The notes under the pieces: model-generated
What the model was told of the DNA's origin: nothing
The model's input: only the letters and a program-made list of their open reading frames with translations
Databases searched by the model: none
Made by a program: the position numbers and the translations under genes
Shown: piece by piece, positions 8,677 through 16,468 of the stretch
How the letters are laid out: the number at the start of each line of letters is the position of its first letter
How positions within the stretch are numbered: the stretch's first letter is position 1
Source of the DNA: Candidatus Aminicenantota bacterium
GTDB taxonomy: Bacteria; Acidobacteriota; Aminicenantia; Aminicenantales; Aminicenantaceae
Length of the DNA stretch: 52,700 nt
Reading direction: 5' to 3'
Assembly: GCA_011049545.1 (NCBI GenBank)
Contig: DRHQ01000104.1
Location: forward strand, 1-52,700

Positions 8677-10257
8677 ATGGCTTATACAAAACTAAATAGA
8701 AGTGCTGCCACTTTAACAAAGAACAGAACAGAGGGCTCCATCAGCCCCTTCAGCGGGATGTGTGTGACCTGTGTGGATGGCTGTATCGGCATGTGTGAGA
8801 TAGGAAAATCTGCCTATAGAGGTCATGAAGTACTTTATCCCCAGCCTTTTGGCATCATCACTGCAGCGTCGGAAAAAGACTACCCGGTGGACCTTTCTCA
8901 TTTCAGTATCATGGGAACAGCGGTTGGAGCTTATGGTGTAGAAGCTGACAGCGATAAAGCCACTTTCCCTAAAGTTACCACAGAAACCGCAGTGGGTCAT
9001 GATAAAGGAATAAAACTAAAAGTTCCTTTTGTCCTTGGCGGAATGGGATCTACTAATGTTGCCAAACAAAACTGGCCGGGATTAGCTATTGGCGCAGCCC
9101 TTTCCGGAACAATCCTTACCGTAGGCGAAAACGTCTGTGCCATGGACGATGAATCTGAAATAAAGAACGGTAGAATCGTCCGCTCTCCGGATATGGAAAA
9201 CAGAATAAAACTTTTTCAAGATTGGCAAGAGAAGGGCTACGGAACAGTCGCTGTTCAGGCCAATGTTGAAGATACACGATTGGGTGTCCAGGAGTATGTT
9301 ATAGAAAAGTTAGGAGTCACAGCTGTTGAGATGAAATGGGGCCAGGGAGCTAAAGACATTGGTGGAGAGGTCAAGATCAAAAGCTTAAAAAAAGCCCAAG
9401 AACTGAGGAAAAAAGGCTATATCGTTCTTCCTGATCCTGAGGACCCCGACATTATTAAAGCCTTTGAAAAGGGCAGTTTTAAAGAGTTTGAGAGACACTC
9501 TCGATTGGGCATGGTTGAGGAAGAAAGCTTTATGCAGAGAGTCGAGGAATTGAGACGAGCAGGAGCAAAATATGTATTCCTTAAAACCGGAGCTTACAGG
9601 CCTGCAGATTTGGCTCGAGCAGTCAAATTCGCCTCAAAAGCAAAACTCGACCTGCTCACGGTTGACGGAGCCGGCGGCGGAACAGGAATGAGCCCCTGGC
9701 GGATGATGAACGAGTGGGGTATTCCCAGTGTTGAAATATGGTCACTGCTTTATCAGTATCTCCGCAAACTCGATGAAAACGGAGAATATATACCCGACAC
9801 TGTGGCAGCTGGAGGGATCACTTTCGAAGACCAGATTTACAAGACGCTAGCCTTAGGAGCTCCTTATTTTAAAGCAGTGGGTATGGCCAGATCTCCTCTT
9901 GCAGCTGCAATGGTAGGAAAAACCATAGGAAAAAGAATAGAGGAAGCACAGGTTCCTGTCTATGTTGAGCGGTTTGGAGATACGACTGAGGAAATATTCG
10001 TAACAGCGACAGAATTAAAGACAAAGTACAAAGAAAGATTCAAACAAATTCCTACTGGTGCTATTGGAGTCTACACCTATTTTCAGAGACTCAGCCAGGG
10101 CTTGCGGCAGCTTATGGCAGGAAGCAGAAAGTTTGCCCTAGAATACATCACTCGAGATGACATCGCCGCTTTAACCAAGGATGCAGCAAACATAAGCGAT
10201 ATTTCTTATGTCCTGGATGTAGACAAAGAAGAAGTCGAAAAAATATTGAAAAGCTGA
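8677..10257 (+). CDS. FMN-dependent glutamate-synthase-like oxidoreductase (GltS barrel only)
   Basis: A 526-residue protein with the (beta/alpha)8 FMN barrel of the glutamate synthase central domain. Recognisable pieces include VPFVLGGMGSTNVAKQNW, AVEMKWGQGAKDIGGEV, LTVDGAGGGTGMSP and VAAGGITFEDQIYKTLALGA. It lacks the N-terminal glutamine amidotransferase and the C-terminal beta-helix of GltB. The cysteine trio that binds [3Fe-4S] after the barrel in GltB is absent; the equivalent stretch reads APYFKAVGMARSPLAAA. Instead there is a four-cysteine motif near the N-terminus, C29-x2-C32-x3-C36-x3-C40, suited to an iron-sulfur cluster. The start has a strong AAGGAGGT site eight bases upstream. 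Last gene of the redox operon. No gltD lies nearby, so classical glutamate synthesis is uncertain; the substrate is unknown. Confidence 0.88.
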   Translation: MAYTKLNRSAATLTKNRTEGSISPFSGMCVTCVDGCIGMCEIGKSAYRGHEVLYPQPFGIITAASEKDYPVDLSHFSIMGTAVGAYGVEADSDKATFPKVTTETAVGHDKGIKLKVPFVLGGMGSTNVAKQNWPGLAIGAALSGTILTVGENVCAMDDESEIKNGRIVRSPDMENRIKLFQDWQEKGYGTVAVQANVEDTRLGVQEYVIEKLGVTAVEMKWGQGAKDIGGEVKIKSLKKAQELRKKGYIVLPDPEDPDIIKAFEKGSFKEFERHSRLGMVEEESFMQRVEELRRAGAKYVFLKTGAYRPADLARAVKFASKAKLDLLTVDGAGGGTGMSPWRMMNEWGIPSVEIWSLLYQYLRKLDENGEYIPDTVAAGGITFEDQIYKTLALGAPYFKAVGMARSPLAAAMVGKTIGKRIEEAQVPVYVERFGDTTEEIFVTATELKTKYKERFKQIPTGAIGVYTYFQRLSQGLRQLMAGSRKFALEYITRDDIAALTKDAANISDISYVLDVDKEEVEKILKS

Positions 10258-10352
10258 TTTAAGGGGACAGGCGACTTTTCATTAAAAAGGGACCTGTTGT
10301 AGTTGCTCAATAATTCGGTAACACTTTCGATTATGATATAGAAGATAAAAGT

Positions 10353-10434
10353 GTCATTGCGGGCGACCGAAGGGAGCGTGGCAATCTCATAAGATATGTA
10401 ATCGCGAGGAGCGCAGCGACACGGCAATTTCAAC
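10353..10434 (+). repeat. Tandem 'cattgcgagg...ggcaatctca' repeat units
   Basis: GTCATTGCGGGCGACCGAAG continuing to GTGGCAATCTCA is followed after a 12-base spacer by a shorter, diverged direct copy (TCGCGAGGAGCGCAGCGACA then CGGCAATTTCA). A hairpin version of the same family lies at 15.3 kb and a fragment at 26.86 kb. Confidence 0.65.
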
Positions 10435-10468
10435 CTTTTTTTATATTCTTTTCTCTGCATTTCCTGCT

Positions 10469-10524
10469 TATTAGAATAAATGGGGCCTGGCCCCATTTTT
10501 TGATTGGGCCCATTTATTCTGATA
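10469..10524. repeat. Inverted repeat, AATAAATGGGGCC arms
   Basis: Arms of 20 bases, TTATTAGAATAAATGGGGCC and GGGCCCATTTATTCTGATAA, pair with two mismatches around an inner TGGCCCCATTTTTTGATT. The AATAAATGGGGCC core is shared with the hairpins at 30.2 and 39.5 kb. Confidence 0.7.
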
Positions 10525-10588
10525 AGCCAAATAAACTGAAATGCTTTACGCTTTTAGTATGTTATGCTATAAATAGCTCTGGTTTAAA

Positions 10589-11269
10589 ATGGAAATAATA
10601 ATAAGAATAATCGCTTATTTCATCCTGCTTTTTGCCATCACAATTCATGAATCTGCCCATGGCTGGGCCGCCCTTAAATTTGGAGATCCCACAGCCTATC
10701 ATCTGGGGAGAATCACTCTCAATCCCATACCACACATCGACCCTCTCGGCACGGTTATTCTCCCGCTTATTATGATGATAACAGGCATCCCTTTTATCGG
10801 CTGGGCCAAGCCAGTCCCGGTCAATCCTCTCAATTTGAAGAATCCCCGACGTGACAACCTCTGGATATCAGCTGCTGGACCTATCTCTAACCTGACAGCA
10901 GCCGCTGTTTTTTTAGTCGGAATCGTTATCCTGAAATTCCTTAATCCCAATATAGTCTACTTTCTCAGGTCTTTCATTTTCGCGCAAACGGGTTTTGCTG
11001 GTGGATTTCATCCTCTTGGGGGATTGGCTTTGATCTTATTTTATGGTGCTCTTATCAATACTCTCTTGGCTATTTTCAATATGATACCTATTCCACCTCT
11101 GGATGGAAGCGGAGTCCTGATGGGTATTCTCTCTGATCAAGCCGCAGAAAAATACGATAGAATCCGCCCTTATGGATTTCTTATTATTCTTGGATTGCTT
11201 TTTATCGGGTTTCTTAATCTCATTTTTAGACCCATCTATATTTTAATAGCAACCATTGCCGTGTCATAA
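10589..11269 (+). CDS. Site-2-protease-type membrane metalloprotease (peptidase M50B)
   Basis: The 226-residue polytopic membrane protein carries the M50 zinc motif H20-E21-S-A-H24 at the end of the first transmembrane helix and the second metal-binding segment NMIPIPPLDGSG late in the protein. Hydrophobic helices surround both motifs. This short form lacks PDZ or CBS domains and belongs to the group typified by small site-2-like proteases; it would cleave substrates within the membrane, but the substrate is unknown. The stop codon is one base before trpS, so the two are probably co-transcribed and translationally coupled. Confidence 0.92.
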   Translation: MEIIIRIIAYFILLFAITIHESAHGWAALKFGDPTAYHLGRITLNPIPHIDPLGTVILPLIMMITGIPFIGWAKPVPVNPLNLKNPRRDNLWISAAGPISNLTAAAVFLVGIVILKFLNPNIVYFLRSFIFAQTGFAGGFHPLGGLALILFYGALINTLLAIFNMIPIPPLDGSGVLMGILSDQAAEKYDRIRPYGFLIILGLLFIGFLNLIFRPIYILIATIAVS

Positions 11270-11270
11270 A

Positions 11271-12263
11271 ATGGGAGAAAAAAAGAAAAAAGTTGTTCTC
11301 AGCGGAATGAGACCCACAGGTCCTCTCCATCTTGGGCACCTGGCTGGGGCTCTGCGCAACTGGCTCAAATTCCAGGAGCAATACAAGTGCTACTACACTA
11401 TTGTCACCTGGCACGCTTTAAGCTCTGAATACCAGAATTCAAAGGCCATTAAAAACCATACGTTTGAAGTGGCTGTGGATTGGTTGAGCACAGGATTAGA
11501 TCCGAAAAAAAGCGTTCTTTTCGTTCAATCAGACATCAAAGAGCATGCTGAGCTTCACCTGCTTCTCTCCATGGTTATCCCCCTTCCCTGGCTGCAAAGG
11601 GTTCCCACATTCAAAGAAATGCAGAGGGAACTTCCTGATAAAGACCTGAACACATACGGATTCCTAGGATATCCTGTGCTTCAAGCAGCTGATATCCTTA
11701 TCTATAAAGCAGATGCCGTGCCTGTAGGCGAAGACCAGGCTTCTCATCTTGAATTTGTCCGAGAAGTGACAAGACGATTCAACCGCCTTTTCGGCCGCAT
11801 TTTTCCCGAGCCTCAAACCTTTCTTACAGAAGTCCCCAAGCTGGCCGGAACAGACGGGCGCAAAATGAGCAAATCCTTCGGGAATGCGATTTTGCTCAAG
11901 GACTCACCGGAAGTAATTCGACAAAAAATATCAACCATGAAGACTGATATCAGACGCAAACGCAGGACAGACCCAGGAGTCCCAAAAGACTGCCCTGTGT
12001 TTACTCTACACAAAGCCTTTGTGGCGACAAAGCAAAGAGAGGAATTGGCCCAGGGATGTCGAACAGCCGGAATAGGTTGTTTGGAATGTAAAAATGTGGT
12101 CATCGAGAGCCTCCTCAACCTTCTCACCCCTTACAGAGAAAAAAGGGATGAGTTCGAAAAAAAACCTCAGCTTGTTTGGGAAATTCTGGAAGAAGGTAAT
12201 GATAAAGCAAGACCAGTAGCCCAAAAGACCATGGAAGAAGTTAGATCTGCCATAGGTCTTTAA
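11271..12263 (+). CDS. trpS: Tryptophanyl-tRNA synthetase
   Basis: The class I synthetase is 330 residues from the ATG directly after the previous stop; an upstream in-frame ATG lies inside the M50 gene and is less likely. The HIGH-type signature is PLHLGHL (H20-L-G-H23) and the KMSKS loop is DGRKMSKSFGN. Length and the WHALSSEYQ segment after the first strand fit bacterial TrpRS, which charges tRNA-Trp for translation. A CLECK motif near the C-terminus (cysteines also in the preceding GCRTAGIGC) may be a metal site. It is followed 16 bases later by scpA. Confusion with TyrRS is possible from motifs alone, but overall layout favours Trp. Confidence 0.9.
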   Translation: MGEKKKKVVLSGMRPTGPLHLGHLAGALRNWLKFQEQYKCYYTIVTWHALSSEYQNSKAIKNHTFEVAVDWLSTGLDPKKSVLFVQSDIKEHAELHLLLSMVIPLPWLQRVPTFKEMQRELPDKDLNTYGFLGYPVLQAADILIYKADAVPVGEDQASHLEFVREVTRRFNRLFGRIFPEPQTFLTEVPKLAGTDGRKMSKSFGNAILLKDSPEVIRQKISTMKTDIRRKRRTDPGVPKDCPVFTLHKAFVATKQREELAQGCRTAGIGCLECKNVVIESLLNLLTPYREKRDEFEKKPQLVWEILEEGNDKARPVAQKTMEEVRSAIGL

Positions 12264-12279
12264 AAAATAATCGATTTCT

Positions 12280-13014
12280 ATGGACGCCTCTGCAATATAT
12301 CAGGTAAGGTTAGAAGCTTTCGAAGGCCCTCTGGACCTCCTTTTGTTTCTGATTAGGAAGAGAAAAATTGATATCAATGATATTCCCATGGCTACAATCA
12401 CCAGAGAATATTTGGAATACCTCAACCATAAGGAAAGAATAAATCTCGACCGGGAAGCTGAATTTCTACTTATTGCTTCGTTCCTCATCTATATCAAATC
12501 TCAGATGCTTCTCCCTCGAGAAAAGGCCTTAGACGAAGAAAAAGATCCCCGTCAAATTCTCGTGGATCAGCTTCTTGATTATCAAAAAATAAAAGCAGCC
12601 AGCCTCCTTTTAAGAAAAAAGGAAGAAGATGAACTGCAGAAGTGGAAAAGAACAGCTCTCCCCTCTCTGTTTCAAGAGGAAGAGACTGATTTCATGGAAG
12701 TCTCTCTCTTTGATCTGGCTGAATCCTTTTTTTCTCTGATGAGGAAAAAAGAGGAAAAAAAGACAAGAACCATCAAAAGAAAAGAATTTTCTTTAGAAGA
12801 AAAAATGAAGGAAATTATGGCCGTTTTAAAGGAGAGCTCATTTCTTGATTTTTTGGATTATTTTAGCCAGCAGGAATCTTTTGAAGAAGCTTTAGTCTCT
12901 TTTTTTAGCCTTCTGGAACTTATCAAGTCCAGAATAGTCATTGCCATCCAAAAAGGCCCCTTCCAACCGATTAAGGTTAGGCTTAGCCAAGAGGCTCATT
13001 TGAAGAGAAAATGA
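12280..13014 (+). CDS. scpA: Segregation and condensation protein A
   Basis: A 244-residue kleisin of the SMC condensin complex. The N-terminal ScpA signature is clear (YQVRLEAFEGPLDLLLFLI followed by RKIDINDIPMATITREYLEYL), and the C-terminal winged-helix part ends the protein. It bridges SMC heads and binds ScpB, helping compact and segregate the chromosome. The stop codon overlaps the start of scpB in an ATGATGA arrangement, so the two are translationally coupled as usual. The middle is lysine/glutamate-rich, as in other kleisin linkers. Confidence 0.95.
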   Translation: MDASAIYQVRLEAFEGPLDLLLFLIRKRKIDINDIPMATITREYLEYLNHKERINLDREAEFLLIASFLIYIKSQMLLPREKALDEEKDPRQILVDQLLDYQKIKAASLLLRKKEEDELQKWKRTALPSLFQEEETDFMEVSLFDLAESFFSLMRKKEEKKTRTIKRKEFSLEEKMKEIMAVLKESSFLDFLDYFSQQESFEEALVSFFSLLELIKSRIVIAIQKGPFQPIKVRLSQEAHLKRK

Positions 13015-13580
13015 TGAAAAACCGCCTGAAAGAAGTCATCGAATCTTTAATCTTTATTTCCCTGGAGCCGCTGACGTTAGAAAAAATAAAAAATGTTCTC
13101 CAAGAATATCCAGAAGAGCAGGTTGAGCAGGCCATTAAAGAGCTTCTTGAAAGCTATCTTACGAATGAAAGGGGAATCCAACTCCTCCAATCTGCAGGTG
13201 GGTATCTTTTCTCAACAAGCCCCGAGCATGATTTATGGATAAGGCGTCTTTTCAAGTTGGAAAGAAAGGCCAAACTTTCACCTGCAGCTTTGGAGGCTTT
13301 GTCAGCCATCGCTTACCATCAGCCTGCAACCCTGGCGGAAATATCGGCAACAAGAGGAGTGGACTCCAGCCACACCCTAAAAACTCTTCTCCAGAAAAAA
13401 TTAATCAAAATCGTAGGAAGAAAAAAGAGTCCTGGGAGCCCGTTGATCTACAGGACGACCGATAAATTTTTGGTATATTTTGGTCTTACGGACATAAAGG
13501 ACCTTCCCTCTCCAGAGGAAATTTCAAAAATTCTAGAGGAGGAGAAATATCTTGAGGAAGATGAAAGCTCTGTTCACTAA
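13011..13580 (+). CDS. scpB: Segregation and condensation protein B
   Basis: The 189-residue double winged-helix partner of ScpA. Family features include the opening RLKEVIESLIFISLEPLTLEKI, the SPAALEALSAIAYHQPATLAEI segment and the GRKKSPGSPLIYRTTDKFLVYFGL end. It dimerises and regulates the SMC-ScpA ring. The start overlaps scpA by four bases; a second ATG one codon on is equally plausible. Its 3' end overlaps the gamma-glutamyltranspeptidase gene by 29 bases. Confidence 0.95.
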   Translation: MMKNRLKEVIESLIFISLEPLTLEKIKNVLQEYPEEQVEQAIKELLESYLTNERGIQLLQSAGGYLFSTSPEHDLWIRRLFKLERKAKLSPAALEALSAIAYHQPATLAEISATRGVDSSHTLKTLLQKKLIKIVGRKKSPGSPLIYRTTDKFLVYFGLTDIKDLPSPEEISKILEEEKYLEEDESSVH

Positions 13581-15279
13581 AAAAACAACCCTTTCTTTTA
13601 TTATTTCTTTATTACTGGTGGTTTCCTTTTCTTGTCGACCTACAGAAATAAAAATCCCGGAGCCTCCTTCAGACCGCCATCAGCCTTACAATTTTGTCGG
13701 GCGAAAAGGGATGGTCGTAGCTGCCCATCACTTAGCTGCAAAGGCAGGCTTGGAGATGTTAAAAAAAGGAGGAAACGCCATCGATGCAGCGGTGACAACA
13801 GCGTTTGCTCTGAATGCTAGTGAACCTTTTGCTTCTGGAATCGGAGGCGGAGGATTTATGGTTATTTATCTTGCTTCAGAGAAAAGAGTCACTGTCGTAG
13901 ATTTCAGGGAAAAAGCTCCTTCCGGGATCCCTGGGGAAATATTCAACGATAAAGGCAAAATAAAATCCACCGGGCTGGCCGTTGCTGTCCCTGGCACCCT
14001 GGCAGGATGGGATTATTCTCTCAAGAAATACGGGACAAAAAGCCTGGCCGATGTTACGCAAGAAGCCATTAAAATTGCAGAAAATGGATTCGCGGTGAGC
14101 CAAACTTTCAGCCGCATCAATAAAGATCAATACGAAAAACTTATCATGAATGCAGGAGAAGGGACCTGCTATCTAAACAAGGGCTTTCCCTACGAGCCAG
14201 GAGACCTGTTCCGAAATCCTGAACTGGCTGGAACCTTAAAACTTATTGCCTCTAGGGGTATAGATGAATTTTATAAGGGGGAGATAGCCCAGAAGGTTGT
14301 AAAAGCAGTAAATGAAAAGGGCGGAGTAATGGACCTCAAAGACTTAGCTCTTTATAAGCCGGTTGAACACCCCCCTGTGCAGGGAACATACAAAGATTAT
14401 ACACTTTTTACTATACCACCTCCAAGCTCTGGAGGAGTGCACATTATCCAACTTCTCAATATGCTTGAGAATTGGCCTGTAAAAAAATGGGGTTCTAACT
14501 CTCCTCCTTATATCCATCATCTCTGCGAAGCTCTTCGTTTTGTTTTTGCCGATAGGTCAAGATATCTTGGTGATCCTGATTTTATAAAAGTGCCTGTTGA
14601 GGAACTTATTTCCAAAAAGCATGCTAAACAGATTGTTTCTCAAATCAAGCCAGATAGTCTTTTAGATTTTTATCCTTTCGGAAGATATGACGAGAAAAAG
14701 AACGATCAGGGAAATACGACTCATGTCTGCGTTATTGACGATCAGGGAAATATTGTCTCCTTAACTCAAAGTATTAATCATTTTTTTGGTACGGGAATTG
14801 TCCCTGAAAACACGGGCTTTCTACTGAATAACATTATGTATGATTTCTCCCGTGATCTCAGCTCACCTAATGCGGTGGGTCCTTACAGGAGACCTTTAAG
14901 CTCTATGAGCCCTCTTATAATGTTTAAGAAAGAAAAGCCGTTTCTGGTCCTGGGATCACCAGGAGGAACGAGAATTTTTTCCTCCCTTACTCAGATAATT
15001 ATCAATATCACTGATTTCGATATGTCACTAGATGAAGCTATTGAAGCCCCTCGCTTTTTCAGCTATTCCTCCCAAGGAAAGCCGCGAAGCATCTCTCTTG
15101 AATCGCGCTTCCCTGAAAAAACCTATGAAGCTCTAAAAAACATAGGACATAGTATCAGAATAAGAGAAGCTTTTGATAAATACTTTGGAGGTGCTCAGGG
15201 CATACTGATCCTCCAGGATAAAAAAGTGATTTTGGGTGGGGCTGATTCCCGCAGGGATGGATACGGAGCAGGATATTAA
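13552..15279 (+). CDS. ggt: Gamma-glutamyltranspeptidase, probable lipoprotein
   Basis: A 575-residue Ntn-hydrolase. It has a lipoprotein-type leader (LSFIISLLLVVSFSC), so the enzyme is likely anchored in the cell envelope. The autoprocessing site and nucleophile are the first threonine of NTTHVCVIDDQGN (T389), matching the TTHYS motif of the family. Other landmarks are GGNAIDAAVTTAFALN near the N-terminus, GIGGGGFMVIY and GSPGGTRI. It transfers or hydrolyses gamma-glutamyl groups of glutathione and peptides. A TTG start fits the AGAGGAGGAG site upstream; an ATG three codons later is the alternative. The gene overlaps scpB by 29 bases but is unrelated in function. It fits a peptide-scavenging lifestyle. 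Confidence 0.94.
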   Translation: MRKMKALFTKKTTLSFIISLLLVVSFSCRPTEIKIPEPPSDRHQPYNFVGRKGMVVAAHHLAAKAGLEMLKKGGNAIDAAVTTAFALNASEPFASGIGGGGFMVIYLASEKRVTVVDFREKAPSGIPGEIFNDKGKIKSTGLAVAVPGTLAGWDYSLKKYGTKSLADVTQEAIKIAENGFAVSQTFSRINKDQYEKLIMNAGEGTCYLNKGFPYEPGDLFRNPELAGTLKLIASRGIDEFYKGEIAQKVVKAVNEKGGVMDLKDLALYKPVEHPPVQGTYKDYTLFTIPPPSSGGVHIIQLLNMLENWPVKKWGSNSPPYIHHLCEALRFVFADRSRYLGDPDFIKVPVEELISKKHAKQIVSQIKPDSLLDFYPFGRYDEKKNDQGNTTHVCVIDDQGNIVSLTQSINHFFGTGIVPENTGFLLNNIMYDFSRDLSSPNAVGPYRRPLSSMSPLIMFKKEKPFLVLGSPGGTRIFSSLTQIIINITDFDMSLDEAIEAPRFFSYSSQGKPRSISLESRFPEKTYEALKNIGHSIRIREAFDKYFGGAQGILILQDKKVILGGADSRRDGYGAGY

Positions 15280-15296
15280 TTCATTAGAAAAAAATT

Positions 15297-15396
15297 GTCA
15301 TTGCGAGCGTAGCGCGGCAATCTCAACCTTTTTTCATGAGATTACCACGCCTGTTCCGAGCAAAGCGAAGGAATCTTCTGCACTCCTCGTAATGAC
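15297..15396. repeat. GTCATTGCGAG hairpin repeat
   Basis: Terminal arms GTCATTGCGAG and CTCGTAATGAC pair with one mismatch. Inner segments GCGCGGCAATCTC and GAGATTACCACGCC also pair, giving one long imperfect hairpin of about 100 bases between ggt and the next gene. It is the same family as the tandem units at 10.35 kb. Confidence 0.7.
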
Positions 15397-15447
15397 CTCT
15401 CATAATGTGACTTTAGGACAAAGCTTAAAATTTATTTTAAGGATGGC

Positions 15448-16014
15448 ATGATGAAAAAAACCTTTTTTACAACTTTTCTCCTTCTCACTTTTTTCATCCC
15501 GGTGATGTTCCCTCAAGAAGAAAAAAAAGTAGCTTCGCCGCTTTTTGAACAACCTCTCCTTATTACATCTGCAGGTCAGAGTGCTGAGGTTAGGCTGGCT
15601 TCGGTCCTGGCAAAAAGGGGAGAGCTCAACTTTATCCTCTCCAAAACTGCCACTCCAAAGGATTTAGAGAACATAAAAACCCTTGCCTTGGTCTTAGGGG
15701 TAAGCTTGAAAGGTCTTGGAGCGGCGGGCCTTGATATAGCTAAAGAAAAGGAAAGGGTTAATCTGCTCGTTGAAGAAGCTCAAAAGAAAAACATACCTCT
15801 CCTTTGTCTCCATCTTGGTGGAGAATCAAGAAGAGGCCAGCTTTCAGATGCATTTATATCTATTTTTCTTCCTAAGGCCAAAATGGTAATCGTCGTCAAA
15901 TCCGGGAATAAAGACAAGCTCTTCACCAGGCTTTGTGAAGAGCACAAAATTCCCCTGATTGAAGTTGAAAAAACAGTGGACACACTCGAGCCGCTAAAAA
16001 ATGCATTTAAATAA
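15448..16014 (+). CDS. Exported protein resembling DUF6305
   Basis: A 188-residue protein with an N-terminal signal peptide (KKTFFTTFLLLTFFIPVMF). The mature part starts with SPLFEQPLLITSAGQSAEV and continues as an alternating alpha/beta sequence with a CLHLGGESRRGQLSD segment. I recognise it as DUF6305-like from the PLLITSAGQS opening, but its function is unknown. Position ahead of a TRAP permease and a desuccinylase-like hydrolase suggests a periplasmic partner of that transport system, possibly substituting for a solute-binding protein; that is inference. An inverted-repeat element separates it from the permease gene. Confidence 0.75.
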   Translation: MMKKTFFTTFLLLTFFIPVMFPQEEKKVASPLFEQPLLITSAGQSAEVRLASVLAKRGELNFILSKTATPKDLENIKTLALVLGVSLKGLGAAGLDIAKEKERVNLLVEEAQKKNIPLLCLHLGGESRRGQLSDAFISIFLPKAKMVIVVKSGNKDKLFTRLCEEHKIPLIEVEKTVDTLEPLKNAFK

Positions 16015-16019
16015 ACAGG

Positions 16020-16438
16020 CCCTTCCATATTGTGGGAGCGAGACATGTCTCTGGACACCAAGAGAAAATATTTGGGGATGGATGAAGCGACCTTAAAAGA
16101 AAGGCTCAGGCAATATGGTTAAAAAACACGTTACTTTTGCCCCAGCGAGTCAAAAGCAACTCGGATCAAGGCATCGCTCTCCTCTCCTTCGGAGAGAAAC
16201 CGTGCCCGCTCAGCCTTTCTCACGGTTTTTTCACCATACAGCCTTCGCCAAGCTAGGGAGCCCGAGGAATGCCACAAGAGCGAGCAGTAAGAAAATATCT
16301 TCACCCAATGGCAAGGCCTGACCCCGGCGAGTTACGCAGCCGCCGCGAAGAGCGGAATTTGAATGGCGTTAAAAATCTTTTGGGAGCGAGACCATCCCCA
16401 AATATTTTTATTAAACAATCGAGGATTTGGAGATGCTT
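16020..16438. mobile_element. Inverted-repeat element (MITE-like), copy A
   Basis: This noncoding element shares blocks in the same order with copies at 30.1-30.6 and 39.35-39.7 kb: an 'aaaggctcaggcaatatggt' block followed by a run of As, 'tttttcaccatacagcc', 'gcgttaaaaatct' and the right end 'gatttggagatgct'. AAATATTTGGGGATGG on the left pairs with its complement near the right end. It is more diverged than the other two and lacks their nested 'ggggccaggctcc' hairpin. A 25-codon ORF from 16045 ends in ERLRQYG, matching the other copies. No transposase is present. Confidence 0.7.
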
Positions 16439-16468
16439 CCTGACCGGCCTGGGTCTTAAAGTGTAAAA

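Larger units (their letters stand above)
10258..10588. other. Repeat-filled intergenic region
   Basis: No gene is seen. In order it holds an imperfect 'aaggggacaggcgacttttc' repeat right after the stop codon, two tandem GTCATTGCGGGCG-type units and a 20-bp-arm inverted repeat built around TGGGGCCTGGCCCCA. The last may end transcription of the redox operon, but it lacks a clean U-run. Confidence 0.6.
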
